A DNA stretch of 64,000 nucleotides, taken from Microvirga sp. BSC39 (GTDB lineage: Bacteria > Pseudomonadota > Alphaproteobacteria > Rhizobiales > Beijerinckiaceae). Below, one piece after another: positions 19,004 through 26,748 of this stretch (positions within the stretch are counted from its first letter, which is position 1; every line of letters starts with the position of its first letter). The stretch covers positions 1 through 64,000 of the forward strand of contig NZ_JPUG01000055.1 in the NCBI RefSeq assembly GCF_000739015.1. The letters are read 5' to 3'. Both the position numbers and the translations under genes were made by a program. The notes beneath the pieces were generated by a model. It had not been told where the DNA came from. It searched no databases and saw nothing but the letters and a program-made list of their open reading frames with translations.

Positions 19004-19894
19004 TTAACCCAATGAGACCGCAACAAGCCTTGTTTTGTTGGTTTCAGGCGAGTACGCCAGCCGCGCTTTCCATGCCGAGATAGCCTGAAGGCGGTGAAGG
19101 TGGGTGGCAAGGGCAGACTGCTGCGAGCGAAGCGGAACGAACAGGTTCCTGACAGCAGAAAAGACTGAGGTGAACCGCAGCTCGGCCGAGAGTGGGCTGC
19201 GGCGATGGGGCCTCAGGCTGCGGGAGCGGGTCAGCTTCAAGCGGGCAGCCGTTGCTGTGGCGAGGAAACTCGCCGTGATCATGCACGCGATGCTCAAGAC
19301 CGGCACCTTCTTCGACTGGACTGTTGGCGCAGCCACTTGATGGATTGAGGATCGTGTTCAGGCTCTGAGCGCGCTGAGACGACCCCGCCGGGACGTGGGC
19401 CGAGCCATTCCGCCTGTTGGGATGCACCGCTGATCCAGCCGAGTGCGGCGTTCACATAGGAAGGCTCCTCCCGCGAAGCTCCATCATGCGGCGACAGCTG
19501 TCGACCGCGAAGACGACCCTGCACCCGGCAGATGCTCATGTGGCGCGCCTACGATCCACTTAGACTGAGTTCCCCTGAGTAACCCCTCGACCCTGATCCC
19601 AGGATCGAGCCGGTGAGCTCGTGAAAAACTACTTGCAAAACGACCCGCGATTAGACGACCCCAACAGATGTCACGAGGGCTTGGCGTCTTGCGCCTGAGA
19701 CGGCGGGCGTAAGATGGCCCGAACTTCATCGCCCAGCGCCGCAAAGTCTCTTAGGATACGACGATACCGCGCTCGAGCAGCATTGCCTCGGCCAAGCGCA
19801 AGCTCAGTAGGAAGCGGAAGTACACCCAGACAGCATGAGAGATGATCTGAGGTGGAAAGCGGTGACGCTTGTAGCTGATAGCCGGCGGGTTCAT
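19004..19894 (-). pseudogene. IS6-family transposase split by an insertion
   Basis: The N-terminal half reads leftward from the ATG at 19894 (YKRHRFPP, RRWAMKFGPSYARRLRRKTP) with a stop within it. The C-terminal end reads at about 19186-19004 (VFSAVRNLFVPLRS onward). Both match the transposase at 51751. The catalytic middle is missing, so the gene is dead. Confidence 0.75.
19187..19570 (+). pseudogene. IS110-family transposase C-terminal remnant
   Basis: The frame ending at 19340 carries RAAVAVARKLAVIMHAML, the conserved C-terminal helix of IS110-type transposases, followed by the non-coding end of such an element. The rest of the gene is absent. It lies between the halves of the IS6-type transposase, so it inserted later or came with a deletion. 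The outer limits are approximate. Confidence 0.6.
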
Positions 19895-19948
19895 GCTGCT
19901 GGGCCTACCATAGGATACCCTGACCCCAAGTTACCGTAACAACACCCG

Positions 19949-20330
19949 ATGAGTGGCTGGGTCCGTTGCTGGGCAGGATGTCAGCAAGAGGCAATCCCCC
20001 ATTTTCACTCTGCGATGCGACTGAACCCGTTTGTTCGTACGATGGTGGCTCTGCTGTCGGTTTGGCCCTCGCGCTTTGCATGGACGGACGCTACGAAGAG
20101 AGTGTGGTCTGGGCTCAGCGAGCGATCAGCGAGCAGGATACATGGAGTGCAAGTTACCGACCTCTCAACGCAAGCCTAGCCCATCTCGGTCGCATGCACG
20201 AGGCGCGGCGCAGCAGTTGCTAGGTCACGATCCCGGCTACAGAGTTGCGCAGGTCAGGTCGCTCTACTCGCCGTCGGCGGGATTTGAAAAATATCTTGAG
20301 GGTCTGATCAAGGCAGGGCTTCCAGAGTAA
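19949..20330 (+). pseudogene. C-terminal fragment of a second cyclase-TPR gene
   Basis: Three overlapping frames together give a protein tail closely similar to the last 125 residues of the cyclase at 9599-11407, from MSGWVRCWAG to KYLEGLIKAGLPE. Two frameshifts separate the pieces, near 20063 and 20220. The fragment begins six bases after the IS6-type element, which presumably removed the remainder of the gene. Confidence 0.85.
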
Positions 20331-20499
20331 CTTAATCCTCTGTGTCGCTAGGTTCACGGACTTGCATCTAGCGATTTCCTCGGTAACCGCAAAGGTCAAA
20401 ACTCCTCCAAGGAAAATCGGCAAACACCCTCGCTTCTAATCCGTGGCTGCGGAACTATTACAGATTGATAGGGTCTTTTTAACAAGCCCAACCTGCGCC

Positions 20500-22344
20500 T
20501 CAAGGCCCAACAACCCCTGCTCGGCGGCCGCCCTCAATGATAGTCGGCATTATGCGTCCACTAATATCCGACTGTCCCCCATCAGCCAAGCTGCTGTGCA
20601 GCTCATTGAGAAGTCGTGATACACCGGTAGCGAGATTCTGATGCTGAAGAGCTTCCGCCGGCGTGATACCTCTAAGTGCGTCGTGTGGGGTGTAAAGCCA
20701 ATCATCGGCTCTTGGGCCGAGCTTCGAAGTGGCTTCGTTTTTCAAATCACGCAGACGTTTGATCTGCTCATCATCGAAAGGCCTTATCACATCCACTCTG
20801 AAGGCGCCCGGGACCAGAAGGCCTATCACGGCACCACATGCGATCCCTGACAGACCTGAGGCTAACATACTCTTTACGCTGGGTTCGCCTTCTAGGGAAC
20901 CTTGAAGGAACGTAGCAAGTGTGGTTGCGACGCCGAGCAGAATTCCAAGGTAGATTCCATCAAGGCTCCGGTCCTTCCATCGCGCCCGCCGGACATCGCC
21001 ACCCAACCGTGCAGCAAGCACCAAACTGACGACGCAGCCCGGTATAAGCCAAGGCAGAGCCGTTCTCATCTTCGCGAGCACATAACCCAGATCAGAGTTT
21101 AGGAATGAACCCAAGACCATGTCAGAAGAAAAAGGAACTGCAATGATACGGCGAATGGCCTCGTTCGTACCAGGGTGCAACACTGCCGTGTTCAGAACAA
21201 TGACAAGCCAAGTTGCAAGCCCACTCCACAAGGCGATGCGGACAAGACATCTAGGTGCGCGGGGTTTCCAGAGCCGCCTTTCAATCATCGAGCTTCGTGC
21301 CTTCAGCGCGATTATTATCGCAGCGCCGTACATGATGGCAGCAGTGACGCCGAACTTCATGTTCTCGACCAAAGCATCGCCCATAGTGTTGATGATTCTC
21401 CAATCCAGCTGGCTTGGGATCGTGTCGACTGCGGCCAAGCACACCGTCGAGATGCAAAAGACAGTGAAGACCGCCGGGACTACCAGATCGAAGACGCGAC
21501 GCTCGCCCACCTCTGGAATTCTGAAACCCAACTCCTCAAGCGTTTTCTTTACCTCTTCCTCAGTGTCGGCTTGGTTACGGACACCCCAGCTGATATAAGC
21601 GTAAAGCCGTTTAAGAAATCCCTTGATCCGTCTGTTCAGATTATCCTCCGCTTCTTCGTCGAGGGTGTGGATTTCTGCTGGCTCTACTTCCTGTCGGAGG
21701 AACTTGAACCTTTCGACGATCAGGTCAAAGTCCTTGCTGAAAGGCTGAAGGGCTTCCGCTTTGATGATGGCAGGACCAGTACCTTTTCCTTCGAGCGACG
21801 CCATTAGGACGACGGCGCGAGCCCATTGATGCAGCGGGGAGGTCGGCGGTAGCCGTAGGTGCTCCCTGATCTTTTGTCTTTTGTTCTCCTTAACTGCTTC
21901 AAGTTGAGCTAGAGGAGGGTCATATTTGGCATCTTCGAGTAAATTGATGGTTCGCTCTGCTCCGCCTGGAACCAGGAACCATTCATGCACTTGCCGCCGC
22001 AACCATTCCTCAATTTCCTCCAGCCACTTCGCATTTGGGATGACGCCCACGAGAAGGAGAGCCGTCAGAAGAGGCCAGCTTTCAGCCGGAACACTCTCGA
22101 TGCCGAAAAGGCCTGCCACTTTTGGACCTATCAGAACAAGCAAAAAGTAGACGACGCTGAAGCCGGCGATGTATGTGAAAAGGGCGCGGTTGTATGCCCC
22201 CCTTAGAAAAAGGTAGCGGAGCGGCTCAAGATCACTGGGCAATGTTTCTCGGTTTGGGAAGGACGGCTTATTGAAGCGCTTGAAAGAGAAAACCATCAGT
22301 ACAATCAGACCGATTGCCAAATAAAGGTAATTTATATCGCCCAT
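20500..22344 (-). CDS. Large membrane protein of the RiPP cassette, C-terminal MbcA/ParS-like motif
   Basis: This is a 614-residue integral membrane protein with about nine hydrophobic segments: three in the first 105 residues and six between about 275 and 510, separated by a charged cytoplasmic-type region rich in Glu and Lys. Near residues 545-580 the sequence DDWLYTPHDALRGITPAEAL resembles the toxin-binding domain of the Xre/MbcA/ParS (DUF2384) antitoxins. No transporter motif such as a Walker box is present. The ATG follows the radical SAM stop by three bases with GGAG upstream, so it belongs to the same operon. Export, sensing or immunity for the modified peptide are the likely roles; the sequence does not decide. 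Confidence 0.7.
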   Translation of the reverse strand: MGDINYLYLAIGLIVLMVFSFKRFNKPSFPNRETLPSDLEPLRYLFLRGAYNRALFTYIAGFSVVYFLLVLIGPKVAGLFGIESVPAESWPLLTALLLVGVIPNAKWLEEIEEWLRRQVHEWFLVPGGAERTINLLEDAKYDPPLAQLEAVKENKRQKIREHLRLPPTSPLHQWARAVVLMASLEGKGTGPAIIKAEALQPFSKDFDLIVERFKFLRQEVEPAEIHTLDEEAEDNLNRRIKGFLKRLYAYISWGVRNQADTEEEVKKTLEELGFRIPEVGERRVFDLVVPAVFTVFCISTVCLAAVDTIPSQLDWRIINTMGDALVENMKFGVTAAIMYGAAIIIALKARSSMIERRLWKPRAPRCLVRIALWSGLATWLVIVLNTAVLHPGTNEAIRRIIAVPFSSDMVLGSFLNSDLGYVLAKMRTALPWLIPGCVVSLVLAARLGGDVRRARWKDRSLDGIYLGILLGVATTLATFLQGSLEGEPSVKSMLASGLSGIACGAVIGLLVPGAFRVDVIRPFDDEQIKRLRDLKNEATSKLGPRADDWLYTPHDALRGITPAEALQHQNLATGVSRLLNELHSSLADGGQSDISGRIMPTIIEGGRRAGVVGP

Positions 22345-22347
22345 CTC

Positions 22348-23547
22348 TCAACTCCATCTGAAGTTGCCATGTACCGGCTCTGCTGTGGTGACAGCATCTG
22401 GTGGAGTAAGGTGCGTCTCGATCAGTGCGAGCAGTTCATCGAGAAGGATCTTGCGAGTCAGTCGACAGTGCATCGTCTCGGTAGTGTCGAAGCCACCGGT
22501 TTCAAACAACTTGTTCGCTGGCGCTCCACCGCCACACCAGCGGAAGTAAGGACAGGTACACTCGCACGCATGCACTCCCCTTTCGATTTCCTGACTGACC
22601 GTTTGGAATAGCGGCTCCCGCTCTACGTCTTCGAGCCTGTGTGTAGAAACATGCCCAAATCCAAAATGAGTAAAGCGCATGTGGTGTGCGCCGAGAAGTT
22701 CCGGTGAAAACGTCGATATCACTCCATCATGGCTGATACTGACGATGTTAAACGGAACGTTTTGAGGATCCCGAACAGGATTCCGTGAGAGAATGAAAGC
22801 AATGCCATCCTCGAACTCGCGGACCCGGATCATCCCGGGATTGCTCCAGACGAGGTTCAGGAAACGCTGAACGAAGTTCCTGAACCGAGTCTCGACATGT
22901 GTGGCAGCAAGCGAGGAGACTCGGTTGATCCCTTCGACTTCCTCTATGTTAAATCCAACTTCCTTAATTTTATTTAGGACATAAAATTCGAAAAGCTTCT
23001 CAGCTTCATCAAGCGCAGGCTCTGTCAGCACAGTGATTACATGGAAGTCGTGCCCATGCTCCTGGAGCAGGCTGACGGCGCGCATTACTTCTTTATGTGT
23101 TCCACCGCCGCGGCGGGTGCGCCGGTTAGAGTTATGGAGATCTGCTGGTCCGTCGATGCTGAGCCCGACACGTGCTCCTGTTCGGGCAAAGAACTCGACC
23201 CACGCGTCGTTCATGAGCAATCCGTTGGTTTGGAAGCAGTGCTTCACCCGGACATGGGCCGGGCGCCTCTGTTCCACGAGCGCAACTGCCTGCTCGTACC
23301 AGGAGAGTGGAACGGCGAGAGGCTCCCCGCCATGCCAAGCCAGATCCAATGATGCACCCAAGAGCGGGCTCTCGAAGAGGCGCTGGCAAATCAGATCCAG
23401 CGTCTCAAGGCTCATCCTTGCTGTCGACGTGCGGTTGGAGAGATAGCAGTAAGAGCAGTCGATGTTACAAAACTGCGTCGGCTGCAAGACAAGCAACCTC
23501 AACCGCGGCGCGACAGCCTCAAAGACCTCGCCCTTGGAAGTTGTCAA
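22348..23547 (-). CDS. Radical SAM/SPASM peptide maturase, GrrM-like
   Basis: This 399-residue protein has the radical SAM cluster motif CNIDCSYC (27-34), the AWHGGEPLA motif and a C-terminal SPASM region with CECTCPYFRWCGGGAPANK and a late Cys in TETMHCR. The GGGAPxNK-F/E-G-F-xxTETxxC pattern is that of GrrM-type enzymes, which join an aromatic ring to the beta-carbon of a residue two positions later and so make three-residue cyclophanes (triceptides). The start is a TTG at 23547, because an in-frame TGA lies just upstream and no ATG is available. It is 27 bases after the precursor gene, whose C-terminal W-R-N fits the substrate rule. It works in the cytoplasm on the unexported peptide. Confidence 0.85.
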   Translation of the reverse strand: MTTSKGEVFEAVAPRLRLLVLQPTQFCNIDCSYCYLSNRTSTARMSLETLDLICQRLFESPLLGASLDLAWHGGEPLAVPLSWYEQAVALVEQRRPAHVRVKHCFQTNGLLMNDAWVEFFARTGARVGLSIDGPADLHNSNRRTRRGGGTHKEVMRAVSLLQEHGHDFHVITVLTEPALDEAEKLFEFYVLNKIKEVGFNIEEVEGINRVSSLAATHVETRFRNFVQRFLNLVWSNPGMIRVREFEDGIAFILSRNPVRDPQNVPFNIVSISHDGVISTFSPELLGAHHMRFTHFGFGHVSTHRLEDVEREPLFQTVSQEIERGVHACECTCPYFRWCGGGAPANKLFETGGFDTTETMHCRLTRKILLDELLALIETHLTPPDAVTTAEPVHGNFRWS

Positions 23548-23574
23548 AGCACATCTGCCTCAGTGATAGGGTCT

Positions 23575-23817
23575 CTAGTAATTCCGCCATTGGGCGAGTT
23601 GTACCGCAGGACCAGCATCAGCGAGCACCGGATCGAGTGATCGGATGTGCTCGGCGATTGCGGAGACACGCGCCGGCAAATCCTTTCCATCGAATGTGCG
23701 CTCTACCGAAACCAAATCCTTTGTCACGTCGCCTGCCACAGCGCACGCAATCACCGACACCAACGAGAGAGCGGCAGTTGTCTGAAAAGCCTGTTGAAAA
23801 GCTAATTTGGTGGTCAT
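23575..23817 (-). CDS. RiPP precursor peptide ending W-R-N-Y (GrrA-like)
   Basis: This is an 80-residue peptide. Residues 1-29 form a signal-like segment with a hydrophobic core and Ala-Val-Ala-Gly before an Asp, residues 30-72 are a charged leader, and the end is QLAQWRNY with W77-R78-N79. Aromatic-x-Asn is the typical target of cyclophane-forming radical SAM enzymes, and the maturase gene follows 27 bases downstream. Known GrrA precursors are usually glycine-rich with repeated motifs; this one has a single motif at the very end and no Gly repeat. AAGAGGTG six bases before the ATG supports the start. The crosslink and the cleavage site are inference. Confidence 0.75.
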   Translation of the reverse strand: MTTKLAFQQAFQTTAALSLVSVIACAVAGDVTKDLVSVERTFDGKDLPARVSAIAEHIRSLDPVLADAGPAVQLAQWRNY

Positions 23818-24232
23818 AGCAACACCTCTTGGTGTGCAGGTTCAGCCGAAGTACGAACTTCACATTAACACAATATTCGCGATCATCAAGTTTGCCTGAA
23901 TACTTGGTCAAGCAACCTACGACTTCTATACCGTTCCCTTGCCTGCCACTCCTCAACAGCCAAGGTTATTATGGCCAAGCTGTGCCAAGAAGTAGTAGCG
24001 GCGGGTCATTAGGAATCTGTACGGTACATCTCTCACTTTAGTCAGAGCGCCGGTTTTGTAAGTGCGGCCTCGCACGCCTGTTGCCCGATAAGGCTGTTCT
24101 AGCTGTCTGGATGCGAGACCTCCTTGGCGTGAGCGAGCGACGCTGGCGATGGGGGCAGCTTGCGGGTGTGGCGGCCAAGCGGCAAACTCGCGAGGAGGTA
24201 TGACACAGCCTACTCGAGTGCGGAGGGGTTCA
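23818..24232. other. Intergenic region between the RiPP cassette and the MAPEG gene
   Basis: This divergent region of about 415 bases should hold the promoters of both transcription units. No open frame with a ribosome site was found. A possible leftward TTGATG-N16-TAATGT pair lies just upstream of the precursor gene but matches the consensus poorly. Confidence 0.4.
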
Positions 24233-24658
24233 ATGACGGTCCCGCAATGGGCGCTCCTCGGCTTTGCGGTCTGGACGCTGCTGGTGCTCTTCGGAACGGT
24301 TGGTGTCTACCGATGGTCGAGAATTCTTACAGGACGGGTGAGCATTTCCGAATGGCAGGCTGACCGGCCCCAGGGCAGTGACTGGTACCAGCGTGCCATG
24401 AGGGCTCACATGAACTGCGTCGAGAACCTGCCGGTCTTCGCCGCGATTGTCCTTTGCGCCACGGCCGCCGGTGCGGACAGCCACCTCCTCGATTGGCTCG
24501 CCGGAGCTATCTTGGTCGGGCGCATCTGTCAGACGACGGTTCACCTCGCCTTGACCCCCTCCGATCTTGCCGTCTCGATCCGGTTCGCGTTCTTTTTCGT
24601 GCAGGCGATCGGCATGCTCGCAATGGCTGCATTTGTTGCAATCTCGGCAGCCGGATAA
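24233..24658 (+). CDS. MAPEG-family membrane protein
   Basis: This 141-residue protein has four hydrophobic segments and the MAPEG pattern in RAMRAHMNCVENLPVFAAIV, the conserved RAxxNxxEN-type loop of membrane-associated eicosanoid and glutathione metabolism proteins. Bacterial members are small inner-membrane proteins, often of unknown substrate, some with glutathione transferase activity. The ATG at 24233 with GGAGG at proper distance is chosen over the in-frame ATG at 24200, whose AGGAGG abuts the codon. It is a single gene. Confidence 0.85.
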   Translation: MTVPQWALLGFAVWTLLVLFGTVGVYRWSRILTGRVSISEWQADRPQGSDWYQRAMRAHMNCVENLPVFAAIVLCATAAGADSHLLDWLAGAILVGRICQTTVHLALTPSDLAVSIRFAFFFVQAIGMLAMAAFVAISAAG

Positions 24659-24805
24659 CGGCGGCCTTCGCATCAAGGTTGGACGTGTTCTGTGTGTTGA
24701 GCCTCCGGCAATCCGTTGACGTCCTGCCCCGTCCACGTTTGGCCATCCCTGGACCGAAGCGACATTTCTATCTTGCAATGATAAGGCGCTCCAGGGATGA
24801 GGGGC

Positions 24806-25051
24806 TTAAGGCAGTGGGTCATGCCACTCGATTGTCATCGAAGCTGTCACGGTGACGATCCGCTGGTCTTGCTGGTCCCTCACCTCGATGACGACATCGC
24901 TGGTAGCACCCTTCGCCAGCTTGCTCGTTCCAATCTCAGTCGCCGACCGAGCTGCCGCCCGCATGGCATTGCTTGCACTGTCGAACTCGAAACCCTCGTC
25001 ATCGCGGACGAGCTGCTCGCCGTCATGGATGTCGATATAATAGCGGGCCAT
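24806..25051 (-). CDS. DUF6894 family protein
   Basis: This protein of about 81 residues begins MARYYIDIHDGEQLVRDDEG, the hallmark of the small DUF6894 proteins abundant in Hyphomicrobiales; their function is not known. It ends TASMTIEWHDPLP. The IS3 element ends only about eight bases upstream of the start codon, so the native ribosome site and promoter are gone and expression may depend on the element. A paralogue is at 26509-26748. Confidence 0.8.
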   Translation of the reverse strand: MARYYIDIHDGEQLVRDDEGFEFDSASNAMRAAARSATEIGTSKLAKGATSDVVIEVRDQQDQRIVTVTASMTIEWHDPLP

Positions 25052-25110
25052 GGCACTGCTGGACTTGCTCCGAAAAGATGGAGAGCCTCTGATGAAGCAG
25101 GAGGATCTCC

Positions 25111-25401
25111 ATGCCCCAGACACGCTTTACGAAAGAGTTTCAGGATGAGGCGGTGCGGCTCGCCTTGACCAGCGGCCGCAGCCGACGGGCGGTTGCCGTG
25201 GATCTCGGCGTCGGCCTGTCGACCCTGCGGCACTGGATCGACCGCCGGCGCGAGCGCGAGATCGACGCTCCGCCCGCGGACCGCCAGGAGGACATGGCGG
25301 CCGAGCTCAAGCGGCTGCGGCGCGAGAACGAGATCCTGCGCCAAGAGCGGGACATCCTGAAGAAGGCTACGGCTTTTTTCGCCAAGGAGGGAAGTCGATG
25401 A
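25111..25401 (+). CDS. IS3-family transposase OrfA
   Basis: This is a 96-residue helix-turn-helix protein (FTKEFQDEAVRLAL, GLSTLRHWIDRRR) ending in a leucine-zipper-like LKRLRRENEILRQERDILKK segment. It binds the ends of the element and normally fuses to OrfB by a -1 frameshift. The stop overlaps the OrfB start in ATGA, and a T run lies just upstream where slippage could occur. It is intact. Confidence 0.92.
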   Translation: MPQTRFTKEFQDEAVRLALTSGRSRRAVAVDLGVGLSTLRHWIDRRREREIDAPPADRQEDMAAELKRLRRENEILRQERDILKKATAFFAKEGSR

Positions 25402-26258
25402 AGTTTCAGTTCATCGATGTGGCGAAAGAGAACTTCCCCGTCACACGCCTGTGCCAGGTCCTGAGTGTCAGCCCGAGTGGCTACTTTGCCTGGAGATCTC
25501 GTCCGGCCAGTCCGCGTCAAAGGGAGGACTTGGTTCTCTTGGCCCACATCCGCTCGGCCTTTGCCCGCTCCAATGGGACCTACGGCAGCCCACGCATGAC
25601 CCGCGAGTTGCAGGACGAGGAGGGCCTGACGGTGGGTCGACGCCGCACCGCCCGGCTGATGCGCGAGAATGGCCTGAAAGCCCGGCAGGAGCGCCGGTTC
25701 AAACGCACCACCGACAGCCATCACGCCTTTCCGATCGCGCCTAACCTGCTCGAGCAGGACTTCTCGGCCGAGCGTCCAAACGAGAAGTGGGCCGCAGATA
25801 TCTCCTATCTGTGGACGAACGAGGGCTGGTTGTACCTGGCTGTCATTCTCGATCTCTTCGCGCGGCGGGTGGTTGGCTGGGCGGTCAGTGACAGCCTCCA
25901 CAAGGAACTGGCGCTGGAGGCGCTGAGCAAGGCCCTGGCGATCCGGCGGCCATCAGCGGGCTTGATCCATCATGCGGATCGCGGCAGTCAATATTGCTCG
26001 ACTGCCTATCAGGCGGAGTTGAGGAAACACGGTATCCAGATCTCAATGTCAGGTAAAGGCAATTGCTTCGACAATGCCGTCGTTGAGACCTTCTTCAAGA
26101 CCTTGAAATCTGAGCTGGTCTGGCGCACCGTCTTCCAGACCAGAGCCGAGGCCAAGGATGCGCTTGGGCGTTACATCGACGGCTTCTACAACCCCGTCCG
26201 ACGCCATTCGACACTCGATTATGTCAGTCCGGTTCAGTTCGAAAGGCTGGCCGGGTAG
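25398..26258 (+). CDS. IS3-family transposase OrfB (DDE integrase)
   Basis: This 286-residue protein has an N-terminal HTH_21-like part (GTYGSPRMTREL) and an rve integrase core with the catalytic Asp residues in WAADISYL and HHADRGSQY and the Glu in NAVVETFFKTLKSEL. All catalytic residues are present, so with OrfA the element may be active. Confidence 0.93.
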   Translation: MKFQFIDVAKENFPVTRLCQVLSVSPSGYFAWRSRPASPRQREDLVLLAHIRSAFARSNGTYGSPRMTRELQDEEGLTVGRRRTARLMRENGLKARQERRFKRTTDSHHAFPIAPNLLEQDFSAERPNEKWAADISYLWTNEGWLYLAVILDLFARRVVGWAVSDSLHKELALEALSKALAIRRPSAGLIHHADRGSQYCSTAYQAELRKHGIQISMSGKGNCFDNAVVETFFKTLKSELVWRTVFQTRAEAKDALGRYIDGFYNPVRRHSTLDYVSPVQFERLAG

Positions 26259-26296
26259 CTACAAAACCGCTCTCCACTTAAGCGAAGCAAATCCAG

Positions 26297-26442
26297 TGCA
26301 AGGGGTCGCCAGCGTCGTAGAGCACCTGCCCCCGAGTCAGGCCGACGATCTCCAGGTGCGGTTGGAGCGCCGCCAGGTCGTCAGGCTCCAGGGCGGCCAG
26401 CAGGCGGTTTGCGCAATGATCCGCGGTCGAAGCGTGGTTCAT
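26297..26442 (-). pseudogene. Crp/Fnr-family regulator, N-terminal stump cut by IS3
   Basis: From an ATG with GAGGTG upstream the frame gives about 48 residues including NRLLAALEPDDLAALQPHLE and RGQVLYDAGDPL, the start of the cyclic-nucleotide-binding domain of Crp/Fnr regulators in this order. The frame then runs into the IS3 right end. The remaining sensor and the DNA-binding domain are not found on the other side of the element. Confidence 0.75.
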
Positions 26443-26508
26443 GGTGACACCTCGCTGCCCCCCACATACAACGCCGATGATGGTGGTTTGTCTCAGCAGG
26501 ACCGGATC

Positions 26509-26748
26509 TTACGCGGTGTGTCGCTCGACCGTCATCGACGCCGTTATGGTGCAGACCCGCTGGTCGTGCTGGTCCCTGACCCTGACCACGATACCGCTGG
26601 TCTGGCCTTTCGCCAGCAGATTGCGCCCGATCTCACCGGCTGAGGTGATGGCCCCCTGGATCGCAGCATCCACGCTGGCGAACTCGGAGCCATCATCGTC
26701 AGGCACGAGGCCCGTCCCATGATGGATATCGAAATAGAAACGGGGCAC
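26509..26748 (-). CDS. DUF6894 family protein
   Basis: The start is a GTG at 26748 with GAGGAG just upstream, giving VPRFYFDIHHGTGLVPDDDG, the same pattern as the protein at 24806-25051, and ending TASMTVERHTA. It has about 79 residues, function unknown. It lies immediately upstream of the Crp/Fnr stump, so the original order may have been DUF6894, crp, DUF6894. Confidence 0.8.
   Translation of the reverse strand: MPRFYFDIHHGTGLVPDDDGSEFASVDAAIQGAITSAGEIGRNLLAKGQTSGIVVRVRDQHDQRVCTITASMTVERHTA

Larger units (their letters stand above)
18995..19943 (-). mobile_element. Degraded IS6-family element interrupted by IS110 debris
   Basis: The ends, GATGTCACGTTAAC at 18995-19008 and the complement of GTTGTTACGGTAAC at 19930-19943, match the ends of the element at 51702-52515. 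Inside, the two halves of the transposase are separated by about 490 bases that contain an IS110-type fragment. Confidence 0.65.
25059..26296 (+). mobile_element. IS3-family insertion sequence, about 1.24 kb
   Basis: Imperfect terminal repeats CTGGACTTGCTCCG (left, from about 25059) and CTGGATTTGCTTCG (complement of the right end, to about 26296) bound overlapping orfA and orfB. The element separates the start of a DUF6894 gene from a truncated Crp/Fnr gene. No clear 3-base target duplication is seen, which suggests a deletion next to the insertion. Confidence 0.85.
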
